Source: Arenimonas caeni
Lineage (GTDB): Bacteria; Pseudomonadota; Gammaproteobacteria; Xanthomonadales; Xanthomonadaceae
Reading direction: 5' to 3'
Length of the DNA: 64,000 nt
Assembly (NCBI RefSeq): GCF_003024235.1
Contig: NZ_KZ679084.1
Location: forward strand, 398,684-462,683
The translations under genes were made by a program, and so were the position numbers. The notes under the pieces are model-generated. The model searched no databases. It was not told where the DNA came from and worked only from the letters and a program-made list of their open reading frames with translations. Shown here piece by piece: positions 18,081 to 27,518 of this stretch. Position 1 is the stretch's first letter; the number at the start of each line of letters is the position of its first letter.

Positions 18081-18599
18081 TTACATGCGGACCGGCGGCG
18101 CCACCGTGCAGGAATCACCCTGACGGAAGGCAACCTCCGCGGCCGTCACGGCACCGCGCTGCGTGCGTGCGTGGCCGATGGTGGCCCAGTTGCGGCGGCA
18201 CAGGCCGCCGAGCTTCGGGCCCCGCTCGAAGGATTCGATCGCCAGCGCCTCGGCGCGTTCCCAGGCGCGGCGCTGCAGCGCCAGCTCGGCCTGCCACTGC
18301 AGCAGGCCCGGGTCGCCCGGCACGATGGCCAGGGCCAGGTCGAGCACTTCGCTGGCCGACTTGAACTTGCGCGCGGCCTCCAGCGCTTCGGCCTCGTGGC
18401 GAAGGTCCTCGACCTGGGGATCGCGCAGCGGCTGCACTTCCAGCTCGACGCCCTGGGCACCCGCGGCGCGCACCTTCGCGACCAGCGCGTCGGTATCGGC
18501 CTTCGCGCGCGCCGCCGGCCGCGCCTGCGGCGCGGGATGCGTGGCGCAGGCGGCCAGGAGCGCGGTGAGTGCCAGCACGAGGGTGGTTCGGAGCTTCAC
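18081..18599 (-). CDS. Predicted lipoprotein with TPR-like helices
   Basis: 172-residue precursor with a type II signal peptide: lipobox LLAAC, predicted acylated Cys near position 18. The mature part is mainly helical with TPR-like pairs (EALEAARKFKSASEVLDLAL and LQWQAELALQRRAWERAEAL) and a C-terminal stretch with two cysteines. GTG start lies 2 bp after mrcB and its TAA abuts yoaA, so it is embedded in a peptidoglycan/helicase operon. Envelope location next to PBP1b suggests, but does not prove, a role with cell-wall synthesis. No family name is assigned. Confidence 0.8.
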   Translation of the reverse strand: MKLRTTLVLALTALLAACATHPAPQARPAARAKADTDALVAKVRAAGAQGVELEVQPLRDPQVEDLRHEAEALEAARKFKSASEVLDLALAIVPGDPGLLQWQAELALQRRAWERAEALAIESFERGPKLGGLCRRNWATIGHARTQRGAVTAAEVAFRQGDSCTVAPPVRM

Positions 18600-18601
18600 G
18601 A

Positions 18602-20944
18602 TCAGTCTTCCCGTTGTTCGCGCCGTTCGCGGCGGTCGTCGTCGCCGAAACGGAACCAGTCCAGCCAGCGGTTGCGCCGGCAGCTTACGTGTTCGGGCGG
18701 CAGGTAGCCGGCGACGAAGGCGTAACGCCTCGCGCCCTCGCAGTCCTGCTCGGTGGTGGCGTAGACCTCGGCGTCCACCCAGCCCCATTCCAGGCCCTGC
18801 ATGCCCACGTCCAGCGGCGCGCTCGGCAGCTTGGCGAACAGCGACGACCACACCCGCATCGCGCCGGTGGAGCCATACAGGCCGGTGGGCTCGTTGCGGT
18901 CGTTGCCCACCCACACCACGGCCAGGTGGTCGCCGGTGTAGCCGGCGTACCAGCTGTCGCGGCTGTCGTTGCTGGTGCCGGTCTTGCCGGCCGGGCGCAG
19001 GTGGCCCAGGCCGTCGGCGAGCAGCTGGCGGGCGGTGCCGCGCTGCACGGTGTCCTGCAGGGCCAGCGTCACCAGCCGGGCGGCGATGGCGTCGCCTTCC
19101 TGCGCCGGCGGCGCGGCATGGTCGTAGCGGTTGAGCGCCTTGCCCTTCTCGTCGAGCACGCCGCGCACCGCGCGCAGGGGCTGGATCTGGCCGCCGGAGG
19201 CGAGGAACTGGTAGACCTGCGCCATCGCGAACGGGCTCAGGTCCACCGAGCCCAGGATGAGCGAGGGATTGGGCTGGGCGCGCAGGCCGGCCAGCACCTT
19301 GAGCAGTTCGGCCAGGCGCGCCGGGCCGACCTCCATGCCCACGCGCACCGTCGCCTGGTTGTAGGACAAGGCCAGCGCATCGGCCAGGCTGACCGTGCCG
19401 TGGCTGCGGCCGTCGGAATTCTCCGGACTCCAACGCTTGCCGTTGGGCAGCACGATGTCCACCGGCGCGTCCTCGACCGGCGTGGCCAGCGACCAGCGGT
19501 CCGGTTGCGCCAGCGCCAGCAGGTAGACCATCGGTTTGAGCAGCGAGCCCACCGGGCGCTGCGCCTCGAGCGCGCGGTTGAAGCCGGGCTGGTCGGCGTC
19601 GCGGTTGCCGACCATGGCCAGCACCTCGCCACCGTCGGTGTCGGTGAGCACCAGGCCGGCCTGCAGCGCCGGCCCGTCCTTGCGCTGCACCTTGTCGAGC
19701 GTGCCGGACACGGCGCGTTCGCCAAGCACCTGGCCCGAAGGCGAGAGCGTGGTGAGCACCACCAGGCCGGCGCCGCGCAGCGCATCGGCCGGGTAGTCGC
19801 GCGCGAGTTGGCGGCGCACCAGGTCCATGAAGGCCGGGTAGCGGTTGGAAGCCACGCCGGGGCGGGCGCTGACCCCCAGGCCCGAGGCCATCGCCTGCTT
19901 TGCTTCCTCGGCGCTGATCAGGCCGGTGTCGCGCCACATCGCCAGCACCAGGTCGCGGCGCTTCTTCGCGGCTTCCGGGCGCCGGCGCGGGTCGTAGAGC
20001 GAGGGGCCCTGGATCATGCCCACCAGCAGGGCCATGTCCTGGGTGCGCAGGGTCGAGAGGTCGCGCCCGAACCAGAATTCCGAAGCCGCGGCGATGCCGT
20101 GGATGGACTGGTTGCCGTGCTGGCCCAGGTAGACCTCGTTGAAATAGGCCTCGAGGATGCGCTGCTTGTCGTAGCGTGCCTCGATGATGATCGAATACGC
20201 GGCTTCCTTGGCCTTGCGGCTCCAGGCCACCTCGCGGCTAAGGAACAGGTTGCGCACCAGCTGCTGGGTCAGCGTGCTGGCGCCCTGCTCGATCTCGCCC
20301 TCGCGCGCGTTCACCCAGGCCGCGCGCAGGATGCCCCAGGGGTCGATGCCGTGGTGGTGCTTGAAGTTGCGGTCCTCGACCGCCTGCAGCCCGGTGACCA
20401 GCAGCGAGGGCACGTCCTCGAGCTGCACCAGGCGTCGCTCTTCGCTGACGTCGCCATAGAGCGTGGCGATGCGCGCCGGGTCGATGCGCGCCGACTCGAG
20501 CCGCTTGCCCGCCTTGCGGTCGCTGACCGAGGCCAGCTTGCCGCCCGAGAGCACCAGCTCCAGGCGCATCGCCGGCACCGGGCCGTCGAGATCCGTGAAG
20601 GCGCGGGTGCCGATGCGGAAAGTGTTGCCCTCGCGCGACCAGGTGCCGGGCAGGTCGCCGCCGTCTTCGCGGTAGCCGGCGACGCCGAGCTCGATCAGCA
20701 GGGTGTCGGCATCCAGGCGCATGCCCGGCTGCAGCAGCATCGGCCGCGCGTACACGCGCGTGGGCACCTGCCAAACGAGTGCGTCGAACTCGGCCTGCAC
20801 GCGCTTGTCGAGCACGTAGAAAACCGGCACGCCGACGCCGACGGCCAGGCCCAACATGAGCAGCAGGCCCCGGAACAGCCAGGTGCGCCAGCGCGGGCGG
20901 GCGGGTTGGGAGCCGGATTTTTTCTGGGGAGCGCTGCGGGGCAC
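18602..20944 (-). CDS. mrcB: Penicillin-binding protein 1B (bifunctional transglycosylase/transpeptidase)
   Basis: Class A PBP that polymerises lipid II and cross-links peptidoglycan in the periplasm. 780 residues: a basic cytoplasmic tail, one membrane helix (about 23-45), a UB2H-like region, the GT51 transglycosylase domain with catalytic glutamate in AVEDRNF and the QGASTLTQQLVRN motif, then the transpeptidase with SxxK in RPVGSLLKP, SYN and KTGTS. GTG start. GATTAT ends 8 bp upstream and could be a -10 box giving a nearly leaderless mRNA. Confidence 0.95.
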   Translation of the reverse strand: MPRSAPQKKSGSQPARPRWRTWLFRGLLLMLGLAVGVGVPVFYVLDKRVQAEFDALVWQVPTRVYARPMLLQPGMRLDADTLLIELGVAGYREDGGDLPGTWSREGNTFRIGTRAFTDLDGPVPAMRLELVLSGGKLASVSDRKAGKRLESARIDPARIATLYGDVSEERRLVQLEDVPSLLVTGLQAVEDRNFKHHHGIDPWGILRAAWVNAREGEIEQGASTLTQQLVRNLFLSREVAWSRKAKEAAYSIIIEARYDKQRILEAYFNEVYLGQHGNQSIHGIAAASEFWFGRDLSTLRTQDMALLVGMIQGPSLYDPRRRPEAAKKRRDLVLAMWRDTGLISAEEAKQAMASGLGVSARPGVASNRYPAFMDLVRRQLARDYPADALRGAGLVVLTTLSPSGQVLGERAVSGTLDKVQRKDGPALQAGLVLTDTDGGEVLAMVGNRDADQPGFNRALEAQRPVGSLLKPMVYLLALAQPDRWSLATPVEDAPVDIVLPNGKRWSPENSDGRSHGTVSLADALALSYNQATVRVGMEVGPARLAELLKVLAGLRAQPNPSLILGSVDLSPFAMAQVYQFLASGGQIQPLRAVRGVLDEKGKALNRYDHAAPPAQEGDAIAARLVTLALQDTVQRGTARQLLADGLGHLRPAGKTGTSNDSRDSWYAGYTGDHLAVVWVGNDRNEPTGLYGSTGAMRVWSSLFAKLPSAPLDVGMQGLEWGWVDAEVYATTEQDCEGARRYAFVAGYLPPEHVSCRRNRWLDWFRFGDDDRRERREQRED

Positions 20945-20952
20945 GGACGTGG

Positions 20953-20958
20953 ATAATC
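20953..20958 (-). promoter_or_regulatory. Candidate -10 box for mrcB
   Basis: GATTAT on the minus strand ends 8 bp before the mrcB GTG. No clear -35. With this spacing the transcript would start at or next to the start codon. Confidence 0.3.
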
Positions 20959-21023
20959 CCGGGGTGCGGCGAGTCTAGCAGGCCGCCGTCCCCCCGCCCC
21001 AACCCGAGACTGAACACCACCGC

Positions 21024-23174
21024 ATGGATGCCTCGCCCCCCAAGCCCGCGGCCCGCGCAACGGCATCGCCGCTGCGCCTGTGGCTCGAGGCGCTGGCCTG
21101 GCGACGGCGGCGCCTGCTTTCGCTGTGCCGGCGCGGCTGGGCCAGCCTGCGCGTGCGTGGCCTGCGCGGCACGCTGGCGCGCCTGCGGCCGTCGCCGCCA
21201 CCGCAGCCCTTCGTCGCGGCCGCGCCACGCGCGCCGGCGGCGCCCGGCGAACTGCGCCTGCCCTGCCCCGACGCGCCCCGCGCCTCGATCATCGTGCCGG
21301 TCCATGGCCAGCCGGCGCTGACGCTGGCCTGCCTGCAGTCCCTCGCCGACAGCGGCGACCAGGCGGGCTTCGAAGTCATCGTCGTCGACGACGCCTCGCC
21401 CGCCGGCACCACCGAGTTCCTGGCCACCATCGACGGCCTGCGCCTGCGACGCAACGAAAGCAACCTCGGCTTCATCGGCAGCATCAACGCCGGCGCCGCG
21501 ATGGCGCGCGGCGAGTACCTGGTGCTGCTCAACAACGACACCACGGTCGTGCCCGGCTGGCTGGACGCGCTGCTGGCCACCTTCGACGCGTATCCCGACA
21601 CCGGCGCGGCCGGCAGCAAGCTGGTGTATCCGGACGGCCGGCTGCAGGAAGCCGGCGGCATCATCTTCCGCGACGGCCTGTGCTGGAACCACGGCCGCTT
21701 CGAACACCCCGACGACCCGCGCTTCAACTTCGTGCGCGAAGTGGACTACTGCTCGGGCGCGGCGCTGGCGATCCCGCGCGCGCTGTTCGCGCGCCTGGGC
21801 GGCCTGGACGCGCATTTCGCGCCGGCCTATTACGAAGACGCCGACCTGGGCATGCGCGTTCGCCGCGAAGGCCTGCGCGTGCGCTACCAGCCGGCCTCGG
21901 TGGTCGTGCACCACGAAGGCGCCAGCGCCGGCACCGACCCCACCGCCGGCATGAAGGCGCACCAGGCCATCAACCGTGGCCGCTTCGTCGGGCGCTGGCG
22001 CGAGGTGCTTGAGCAGGCGCACCTGCCGCCGACCGCGGGCGCCGACGCGGCCAGCGAACGCGGCCGTCGCCATCGCGTACTGGTGCTCGACGCCTGCACG
22101 CCGATGCCCGACCGCGACTCGGGCTCGGTGCGGATGCTGGCGCTGCTGCGCCTGCTGCGCGAGGAAGGCTGCCACGTCGCCTTCTTCAACGAATCCGGCA
22201 GCCACGACGGCGACTACACGCGGGCGCTGCAGCAGCTGGGCGTCGAAACCTGGCACCAGCCGTGGCTGGGCGGCCTGCCGCGCTGGCTGGCGCGCCACGG
22301 TGCCGGCTTCGACCTGGTGGTCGCCGCCCGCCACACCGTGCTCGGGCCGGTGCTGGAGCTGCTGCGCCTGCACGCGCCGCGCGCGGCCCTGGTGTTCGAC
22401 ACCGTCGACCTGCACTTCCTGCGCGAACAGCGCGCCGCCGAACTGGCCGGCGACCGCGCCGGCCTGCGCGCGGCGGAACGCACCCGCCGCATCGAGCTGG
22501 ATCTAATTGCACGCAGCGACCGCACCTGGGTCGTCAGCGAAGCCGAGCGCCAGCTGCTGGCGACGCTCGCGCCCGGCGCGCGGGTCGGGGTGGTGTCGAA
22601 CATCCACGAACCCGTGGCCGGCGGCCCGGGCTTCGAGGCCCGTTCGGGCCTGCTGTTCGTCGGCGGCTTCCGGCATCCGCCGAACGTGGACGCGGTGCGC
22701 TGGCTGGCCGCCGAAATCCTGCCGCGCGTGCGCGCCCGCGAACCCGGCATCACCCTGCACGTGGTCGGCGCCGAGGCGCCTGCCGACATCGCGGCGCTCG
22801 ATGGCCACGACGGCATCCGCGTGCACGGCCACGTGCCCGACCTGGCACCGCTGCTGCGCCAGTGCCGGCTGTCGGTGGCGCCGCTGCGCTACGGCGCCGG
22901 CGTCAAGGGCAAGGTGAACCAGGCGCTGGCGCATGGGCTGCCGGTGGTGGCCACGCACTGCGCGGTGGAAGGCATGCACCTGCGCGAAGGCGAGGAGGCC
23001 CTGGTGGCCGACGACGCGGCGGCCTTCGCCGACGCCGTGCTGCGCGCGCACGCCGACGCGGCGCTGTGGCAAAGGCTCTCGGAGGGCGGGCTGGCCAACA
23101 CCCGCCGGCATTTCTCGCCCGAGGCGGTGCGGCCGGTGCTGCGCGCCCTGCTCGACGGCCTGCCGGCGCGCTGA
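21024..23174 (+). CDS. Two-domain glycosyltransferase (GT2 plus GT4-like)
   Basis: 716-residue cytoplasmic protein with two glycosyltransferase modules. Residues about 87-320 are GT2/GT-A: ASIIVPVHGQ, VDDASPAG (121-128), the NND metal/nucleotide motif (170-172) and YYEDADLGMR with the likely base at 271-272. Residues about 350-716 are GT-B/GT4-like: LLFVGGFRHPPNVDAV and a C-terminal PLRYGAGVKGKVNQALAHGLPVV donor-binding segment. It may add two successive sugars to an O-antigen or exopolysaccharide, but no sugar locus surrounds it. Its TGA directly abuts the stop of the convergent downstream gene. Confidence 0.85.
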   Translation: MDASPPKPAARATASPLRLWLEALAWRRRRLLSLCRRGWASLRVRGLRGTLARLRPSPPPQPFVAAAPRAPAAPGELRLPCPDAPRASIIVPVHGQPALTLACLQSLADSGDQAGFEVIVVDDASPAGTTEFLATIDGLRLRRNESNLGFIGSINAGAAMARGEYLVLLNNDTTVVPGWLDALLATFDAYPDTGAAGSKLVYPDGRLQEAGGIIFRDGLCWNHGRFEHPDDPRFNFVREVDYCSGAALAIPRALFARLGGLDAHFAPAYYEDADLGMRVRREGLRVRYQPASVVVHHEGASAGTDPTAGMKAHQAINRGRFVGRWREVLEQAHLPPTAGADAASERGRRHRVLVLDACTPMPDRDSGSVRMLALLRLLREEGCHVAFFNESGSHDGDYTRALQQLGVETWHQPWLGGLPRWLARHGAGFDLVVAARHTVLGPVLELLRLHAPRAALVFDTVDLHFLREQRAAELAGDRAGLRAAERTRRIELDLIARSDRTWVVSEAERQLLATLAPGARVGVVSNIHEPVAGGPGFEARSGLLFVGGFRHPPNVDAVRWLAAEILPRVRAREPGITLHVVGAEAPADIAALDGHDGIRVHGHVPDLAPLLRQCRLSVAPLRYGAGVKGKVNQALAHGLPVVATHCAVEGMHLREGEEALVADDAAAFADAVLRAHADAALWQRLSEGGLANTRRHFSPEAVRPVLRALLDGLPAR

Positions 23175-24764
23175 TCAGCCGCCGGCGCGGCGCAGGCGCT
23201 CGGCGAAGGCGTCCAGGCGCGGGTTGGACGGGTCGACACCGCGCGCGGCGTCCAGTGCGCGCCGCGCCAGCGCCAGTTCGCTGGCGCCCAGGCGCTCCTC
23301 GGCGAAAGCCAGCCAGCGGTCGGCCAGTCGCCGGCGATCGTCGTCCAGGCTGCCGCCGCCACGCTCGCGCACGGCCATCGCATCCAGGCAGGCCTGGGCC
23401 GCGCCGAGGCGGTTGCCGGCCAGTTCGTCCTCGAAACAGGCGCGGGCGCGGCGATCGTATTCGCCCTGGGCCTCGCGCAGGTCGGCGTGGCCCGGGGCGA
23501 TGGCGGCGGCGCGGCGCAGGTGGTCCCAGGCGCTGGCGCCGGGCGGGTCGATCAGGTCGCCGGCGCGCATGGCGGCGCGGGCCTGGTCCAGGGCGGCGGC
23601 CAGTGCACGGGGATCGTCCGGGGTTTCCGGGATGGCGTCGCGCGCGGCATGGGCGCGCTCGAGCCGGACTTGCGCCGCCGTGACCGCCGGCAGCGCCGGC
23701 GCCCACTCCCGGGCCTGGGCGAGCGAGGCTTCGGCGGCCTCGAAGTCGAAATCGGCCGCCTCGCGGCCGGCGCGCGCGGCCAGCGCGGCCGCGGCATCGT
23801 CCAGGCCCTGGCGCGCCTCGATGTCGTCGCCCGACGCCGCCAGCAGCGCCAGGAAACCCCTGGCGGCCGCCTCGGGGCGGCCGGCGCGCAGGTCGGTCAG
23901 CGCCGCCTGCAGGGCGCGCTCGCGGGCCTGTTCGGTTTCCGCGCGGGCCTCGCCCAGCCGCGCCTGCAGGCCGGGCAGGCCGAGGTGGCTGGGATCGGCG
24001 TCGACCACGCGCGCGACCAGCGCCGTTGCGGTGGCGGCGTCGCCGTCGTCGAGCGCGGCATCGGCCTGGCTGAGCAGGCCGGCCAGGATGCTGCGCCGAC
24101 CCTCGAGCGCGATGGCGTTGTCGGGCTGCAGGCGCAGCACCTCGAGGTAGAGCGCGAGCGCGCCGTCGGGCACCTGCTCGATGCGGCCCTCGGCCTGGGC
24201 CGTGCGCGCGCGCTGCAGGCGGTCGGCGATGTCGGCCTCGGCCGATTCGCGCCCGGCCAGGGCCGCCTCGATCGGGCCGATGTCCGTCAGCGGCGCGGCC
24301 ATGGCCCGCGCCAGCGCCAGGTGTTCGTGGGCGGCGGCGAGGTCACCGTCGGCGAGCGCGGCGCGCGCCTGCACCAGGGCCGCCTCGCGCACGGCCACCA
24401 GGCCGCTGCGCGCGGCCGGGTGGTCGGGGTCGCGGGCCAGCACGGCCTGGAAACGCTCGCGCGCGCCCTGGCCATCGGCGCGGCTGAGCTCGCCGCGGGC
24501 CAGGGCCAGCTGGGCCGCCTCGATTTCCTGGTTGAGCTCGGAGTCGGGGATCAGGGTTTCGCTGATGCGCTCGCGCCACAGGGCCAGCACCGCCACCACC
24601 AGCAGCAGCGCGGCGCCGGCCAGCCACCAGGGCCAGCGGGCACGGCGCGGCGGCGCGGGCCGTGGCGGCGGCGCCACGGGTTCGCGGCGCCGGTCCAGGT
24701 CAAGCTGGTCGAGCGCGCCGATCTCCGGCGTGCCGCTCCAGCCCGGCTCACGCTTGTTGCTCAT
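23175..24764 (-). CDS. Membrane-anchored TPR-rich protein of unknown function
   Basis: 529 residues. A proline/arginine-rich cytoplasmic N terminus (about 1-43) is followed by one membrane helix (about 44-62: WPWWLAGAALLLVVAVLAL) and a long Ala/Leu/Arg-rich helical domain built from TPR-like pairs (for example ARERFQAVLARDPDHPAARS and ALALYLEVLRLQPDNAIALE). The topology suggests an inner-membrane protein with a large periplasmic scaffold. It lies 45 bp downstream of relA in the same direction. I do not recognise the family. Confidence 0.75.
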   Translation of the reverse strand: MSNKREPGWSGTPEIGALDQLDLDRRREPVAPPPRPAPPRRARWPWWLAGAALLLVVAVLALWRERISETLIPDSELNQEIEAAQLALARGELSRADGQGARERFQAVLARDPDHPAARSGLVAVREAALVQARAALADGDLAAAHEHLALARAMAAPLTDIGPIEAALAGRESAEADIADRLQRARTAQAEGRIEQVPDGALALYLEVLRLQPDNAIALEGRRSILAGLLSQADAALDDGDAATATALVARVVDADPSHLGLPGLQARLGEARAETEQARERALQAALTDLRAGRPEAAARGFLALLAASGDDIEARQGLDDAAAALAARAGREAADFDFEAAEASLAQAREWAPALPAVTAAQVRLERAHAARDAIPETPDDPRALAAALDQARAAMRAGDLIDPPGASAWDHLRRAAAIAPGHADLREAQGEYDRRARACFEDELAGNRLGAAQACLDAMAVRERGGGSLDDDRRRLADRWLAFAEERLGASELALARRALDAARGVDPSNPRLDAFAERLRRAGG

Positions 24765-24809
24765 GCCCGCTCCTCGTCCATCGCCCCAGAATAAACAACA
24801 AAGCTGAAC

Positions 24810-26960
24810 TCAGCCGAGGCGGTGGGCTTCCTGCACGCCCGGGATCGCGTTGAGGCGGCCGAGCAGGTCGCTGAGCTGGCCGAAGTCCGACACCCGCACC
24901 GCCAGCCGCAGCTCGGCCAGCGCGCGGTCGCTGTCGACCTTCGACTGAAGGCCCAGGATGTTCACGCCCTGCTGGGCGATGGCGTTGGTGAGGTCCTTGA
25001 GCAGCCACTTGCGATCGAAGGCGCGCACCAGGATGTCGACCTCGTAACTGCCCGAGGGCCCGCCGCCCCACTCCACCGGCAGCATGCGGTCGGGCTGGCG
25101 CAGCAGCAGGCGCTGCAGGGCCGGGCAGTTGGCGCGGTGGATGCTGACGCCGCGGCCGCGGGTGAGGTAGCCGACGATCGTGTCGCCCGGCACCGGCTGG
25201 CAGCAGCGCGCGACCTGGCTGAGCAGGTTGCCCACGCCCTCGACCACGAACGGCGCCTTGCCCGGCCGCACCGGACGACGCGGCGCGAAGTCGGGCTCGG
25301 CCTCGGCCGCCGGCGCCTTCGCCGCCTGCGCATGGTCGTGCAGGGCGCGGCTGACCTGGCTGGGGCCCAGGTCGCCCAGGGCCAGCGCCAGGTGCAGGTC
25401 GTCGACCGACTCGAGCCGGAACTTCGCCAGCACCGGCGCCAGGTCGGCCTGCATCATCGCCACGCGGCGCAGTTCCTTCTCCAGCAGCTCCTTGCCGGCC
25501 TGCAGGTTGCGGGCGCGGTCGATCTTGTGGAACCAGGCGCGCACCTTGTCGCGGGCGCGGCCGGTGGCCAGGAAACCGTTGGCGGCCAGCAGCCAGTCGC
25601 GGCGCGGCTCGGCGGTCCTGGCGGTGAGGATCTCGACCTGGTCGCCGGTGCCCGGCCGGTGGTCGAGCGGCACGATGCGGCCGTTGACCTTGGCGCCGCG
25701 GCAGCGGTGCCCTACTTCCGTGTGCACGGCGTAGGCGAAGTCGAGCACGGTGGCGCCGCGCGGCAGGTCGACCACCTCGCCGCGCGGCGTGAGCGCGTAC
25801 ACGCGGTCCTCGACCAGTTCGGTGGAAAAGCCCTCGAGCAGCGAATCCTCGCGCTCGTCGCGGGCCTCGAGCAGCTGGCGCATCCAGGCCACCTTGCGCT
25901 CGAAGCTGGCGTCGGCGCCGCCGCCCTCCTTGTAGCGCCAGTGCGCGGCCACGCCGAGCTCGGCGTGTTCGTGCATCTCGCGGGTGCGGATCTGCACTTC
26001 CAGCGTGCGCCCGCCGGGGCCCACCAGCGCGGTGTGCAGCGAGCGGTAGTCGTTGCCCTTGGGGTGGGCGATGTAGTCGTCGAACTCGCTTGGGATCGAC
26101 GGCCAGAGCTGGTGCACCACGCCCAGCACCGTGTAGCAGGTGGGGATGTCGTCGACCAGCACGCGCACGGCGCGGATGTCGTAGAGCTCGCTGAAGGGCA
26201 CGCCCTTGCGCTGCATCTTCTTCCAGATGCTGTAGATGTGCTTGGGCCGGCCGGCGATGTCGGCGTCGCGGATGCCGGCCTCGGCCAGGGCGCCGCGGAT
26301 GCGCTTGATGGCGTCGTCGATGAAGCGCTCGCGGTCGGCGCGCTTCTCGTCGAGCAGGCGGGCGATGCGCTGGTAGGTGTCGGGCTCGAGCCAGCGGAAG
26401 GCCAGGTCCTCGAGCTCCCACTTGAGCTGCCAGATGCCCAGGCGGTTGGCCAGCGGCGCGTGGATGTCGCGGGCCAGCTCGGCCAGCGCGCGACGCTCGC
26501 CCGCCGGCAGCGCGCCCGCGTCGCGCAGGCGCACCAGTTGCACCGCCAGCAGCACCAGCACCGCGCGCAGGTCGCGCACCAGGGCCAGCAGCAGGCGGCG
26601 CAGGCCCTCGGCGCCACCCTGGCGCTGGCGGTGGTGGTGCAGGTCGTCGACCTGGCCGGCCGCGGCCAGGCCTTGGAGCAGGCGGGCCACCCGCGGGGCC
26701 GATTCCAGGCCGTCCGCGGGCAGGGCCTCGCGCAGCGCCGGCCACAGGTGCAGGGCGGCAGCGGCCCGCACCTCGGCGTCGGCGCGCAGCGGGCGCAGGG
26801 TTTCGAGCACCGCGACGGCCAGGCGCTCGCCGGGGTCGGACGGCAGGCGCGCGGCCAGCGCCGCGATGGCGGCAAGCCAGGGGGCCCCCGCCTCCGGGCC
26901 GGCATCGGGCCCGGACAGGATCGGGGCCAGTCGCGCGGAATGGGGGTTGGCGGTGTTCAA
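24810..26960 (-). CDS. relA: (p)ppGpp synthetase I (RelA)
   Basis: Ribosome-associated alarmone synthetase of the stringent response. 716 residues. The synthetase domain has GRPKHIYSIWKKM and EFDD before YIAHPKGNDYRSLHT; EXDD is the monofunctional RelA type, whereas SpoT has RXKD. The N-terminal hydrolase-like region lacks an HDxxED metal site, consistent with a degenerate hydrolase. TGS (ALTPRGEVVDLPRGATVLDFA), helical, zinc-finger-like (CCQPVPGD) and C-terminal ACT regions follow. The best start is TTG at 26960; no in-frame ATG is nearby. Confidence 0.95.
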   Translation of the reverse strand: MNTANPHSARLAPILSGPDAGPEAGAPWLAAIAALAARLPSDPGERLAVAVLETLRPLRADAEVRAAAALHLWPALREALPADGLESAPRVARLLQGLAAAGQVDDLHHHRQRQGGAEGLRRLLLALVRDLRAVLVLLAVQLVRLRDAGALPAGERRALAELARDIHAPLANRLGIWQLKWELEDLAFRWLEPDTYQRIARLLDEKRADRERFIDDAIKRIRGALAEAGIRDADIAGRPKHIYSIWKKMQRKGVPFSELYDIRAVRVLVDDIPTCYTVLGVVHQLWPSIPSEFDDYIAHPKGNDYRSLHTALVGPGGRTLEVQIRTREMHEHAELGVAAHWRYKEGGGADASFERKVAWMRQLLEARDEREDSLLEGFSTELVEDRVYALTPRGEVVDLPRGATVLDFAYAVHTEVGHRCRGAKVNGRIVPLDHRPGTGDQVEILTARTAEPRRDWLLAANGFLATGRARDKVRAWFHKIDRARNLQAGKELLEKELRRVAMMQADLAPVLAKFRLESVDDLHLALALGDLGPSQVSRALHDHAQAAKAPAAEAEPDFAPRRPVRPGKAPFVVEGVGNLLSQVARCCQPVPGDTIVGYLTRGRGVSIHRANCPALQRLLLRQPDRMLPVEWGGGPSGSYEVDILVRAFDRKWLLKDLTNAIAQQGVNILGLQSKVDSDRALAELRLAVRVSDFGQLSDLLGRLNAIPGVQEAHRLG

Positions 26961-27032
26961 GTGGCGTCTGCGTTGGCCGGGGAGTTAGACTGCCCCGCGT
27001 TGGCTGGCAGTTCAACCAGTACGGAAACCACC

Positions 27033-27518
27033 ATGCGCCGAATGCACTTGCTCTCCTTCGCCCTGGCCGCCCTCGTGGCGGGGGCCGCGTCCGCCCAGCA
27101 GTTCTCGTCGCTCGAAGAGCGCATGACCGAGGAGCAGTTCAAGGCCGCCGGCCTGGACAAGCTCAGCCCGGAGGAACTGGCGCGGCTCAACGCGTTCATC
27201 GCCAGGGAAACCGAGCAGGTCGCCTCGTCGCTGCCTGCGGCCACGCCGGCGGAAGTCGACAACCGCGGCTTCTCCGGCCGCAGCGGCCCGCAGGGCGAGA
27301 TCATCAGCTCGATCTCCGGCCAGTTCAGCGGCTGGAAGGGCGCCGGAGACCGCTTCACGCTCGACAACGGCCAGGTCTGGCAGGTCACCGACTCCGCCAC
27401 CCGCCTGTCGGTCAACCTGGTCAACCCGGAAGTCGTGATCGAGCCGGGTGCGTTCAATTCCTGGTCCCTGCGCGTGGTCGGCTACAACACCCGCGCCAAG
27501 GTCAAGCGCATCAAGTAA
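27033..27518 (+). CDS. Small exported protein of unknown function
   Basis: 161-residue precursor with a Sec signal peptide (MRRMHLLSFALAALVAGAAS, cleavage near SAQQF). The mature part starts with a short helical segment containing TEEQFKAAGLDKLSPEELAR, followed by a beta-rich C-terminal half (FTLDNGQVWQVTDSATRLSV). Such proteins are common as hypothetical periplasmic proteins in xanthomonads, from memory. TAGACT near 26986 may be its -10 box. Its last 8 bp overlap the convergent hrpA 3' end. Function not assigned. Confidence 0.8.
   Translation: MRRMHLLSFALAALVAGAASAQQFSSLEERMTEEQFKAAGLDKLSPEELARLNAFIARETEQVASSLPAATPAEVDNRGFSGRSGPQGEIISSISGQFSGWKGAGDRFTLDNGQVWQVTDSATRLSVNLVNPEVVIEPGAFNSWSLRVVGYNTRAKVKRIK

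Noticed and set aside
24810-26960. SpoT/Rel bifunctional enzyme
   Set aside because: EFDD motif and absence of the HD hydrolase signature favour monofunctional RelA.
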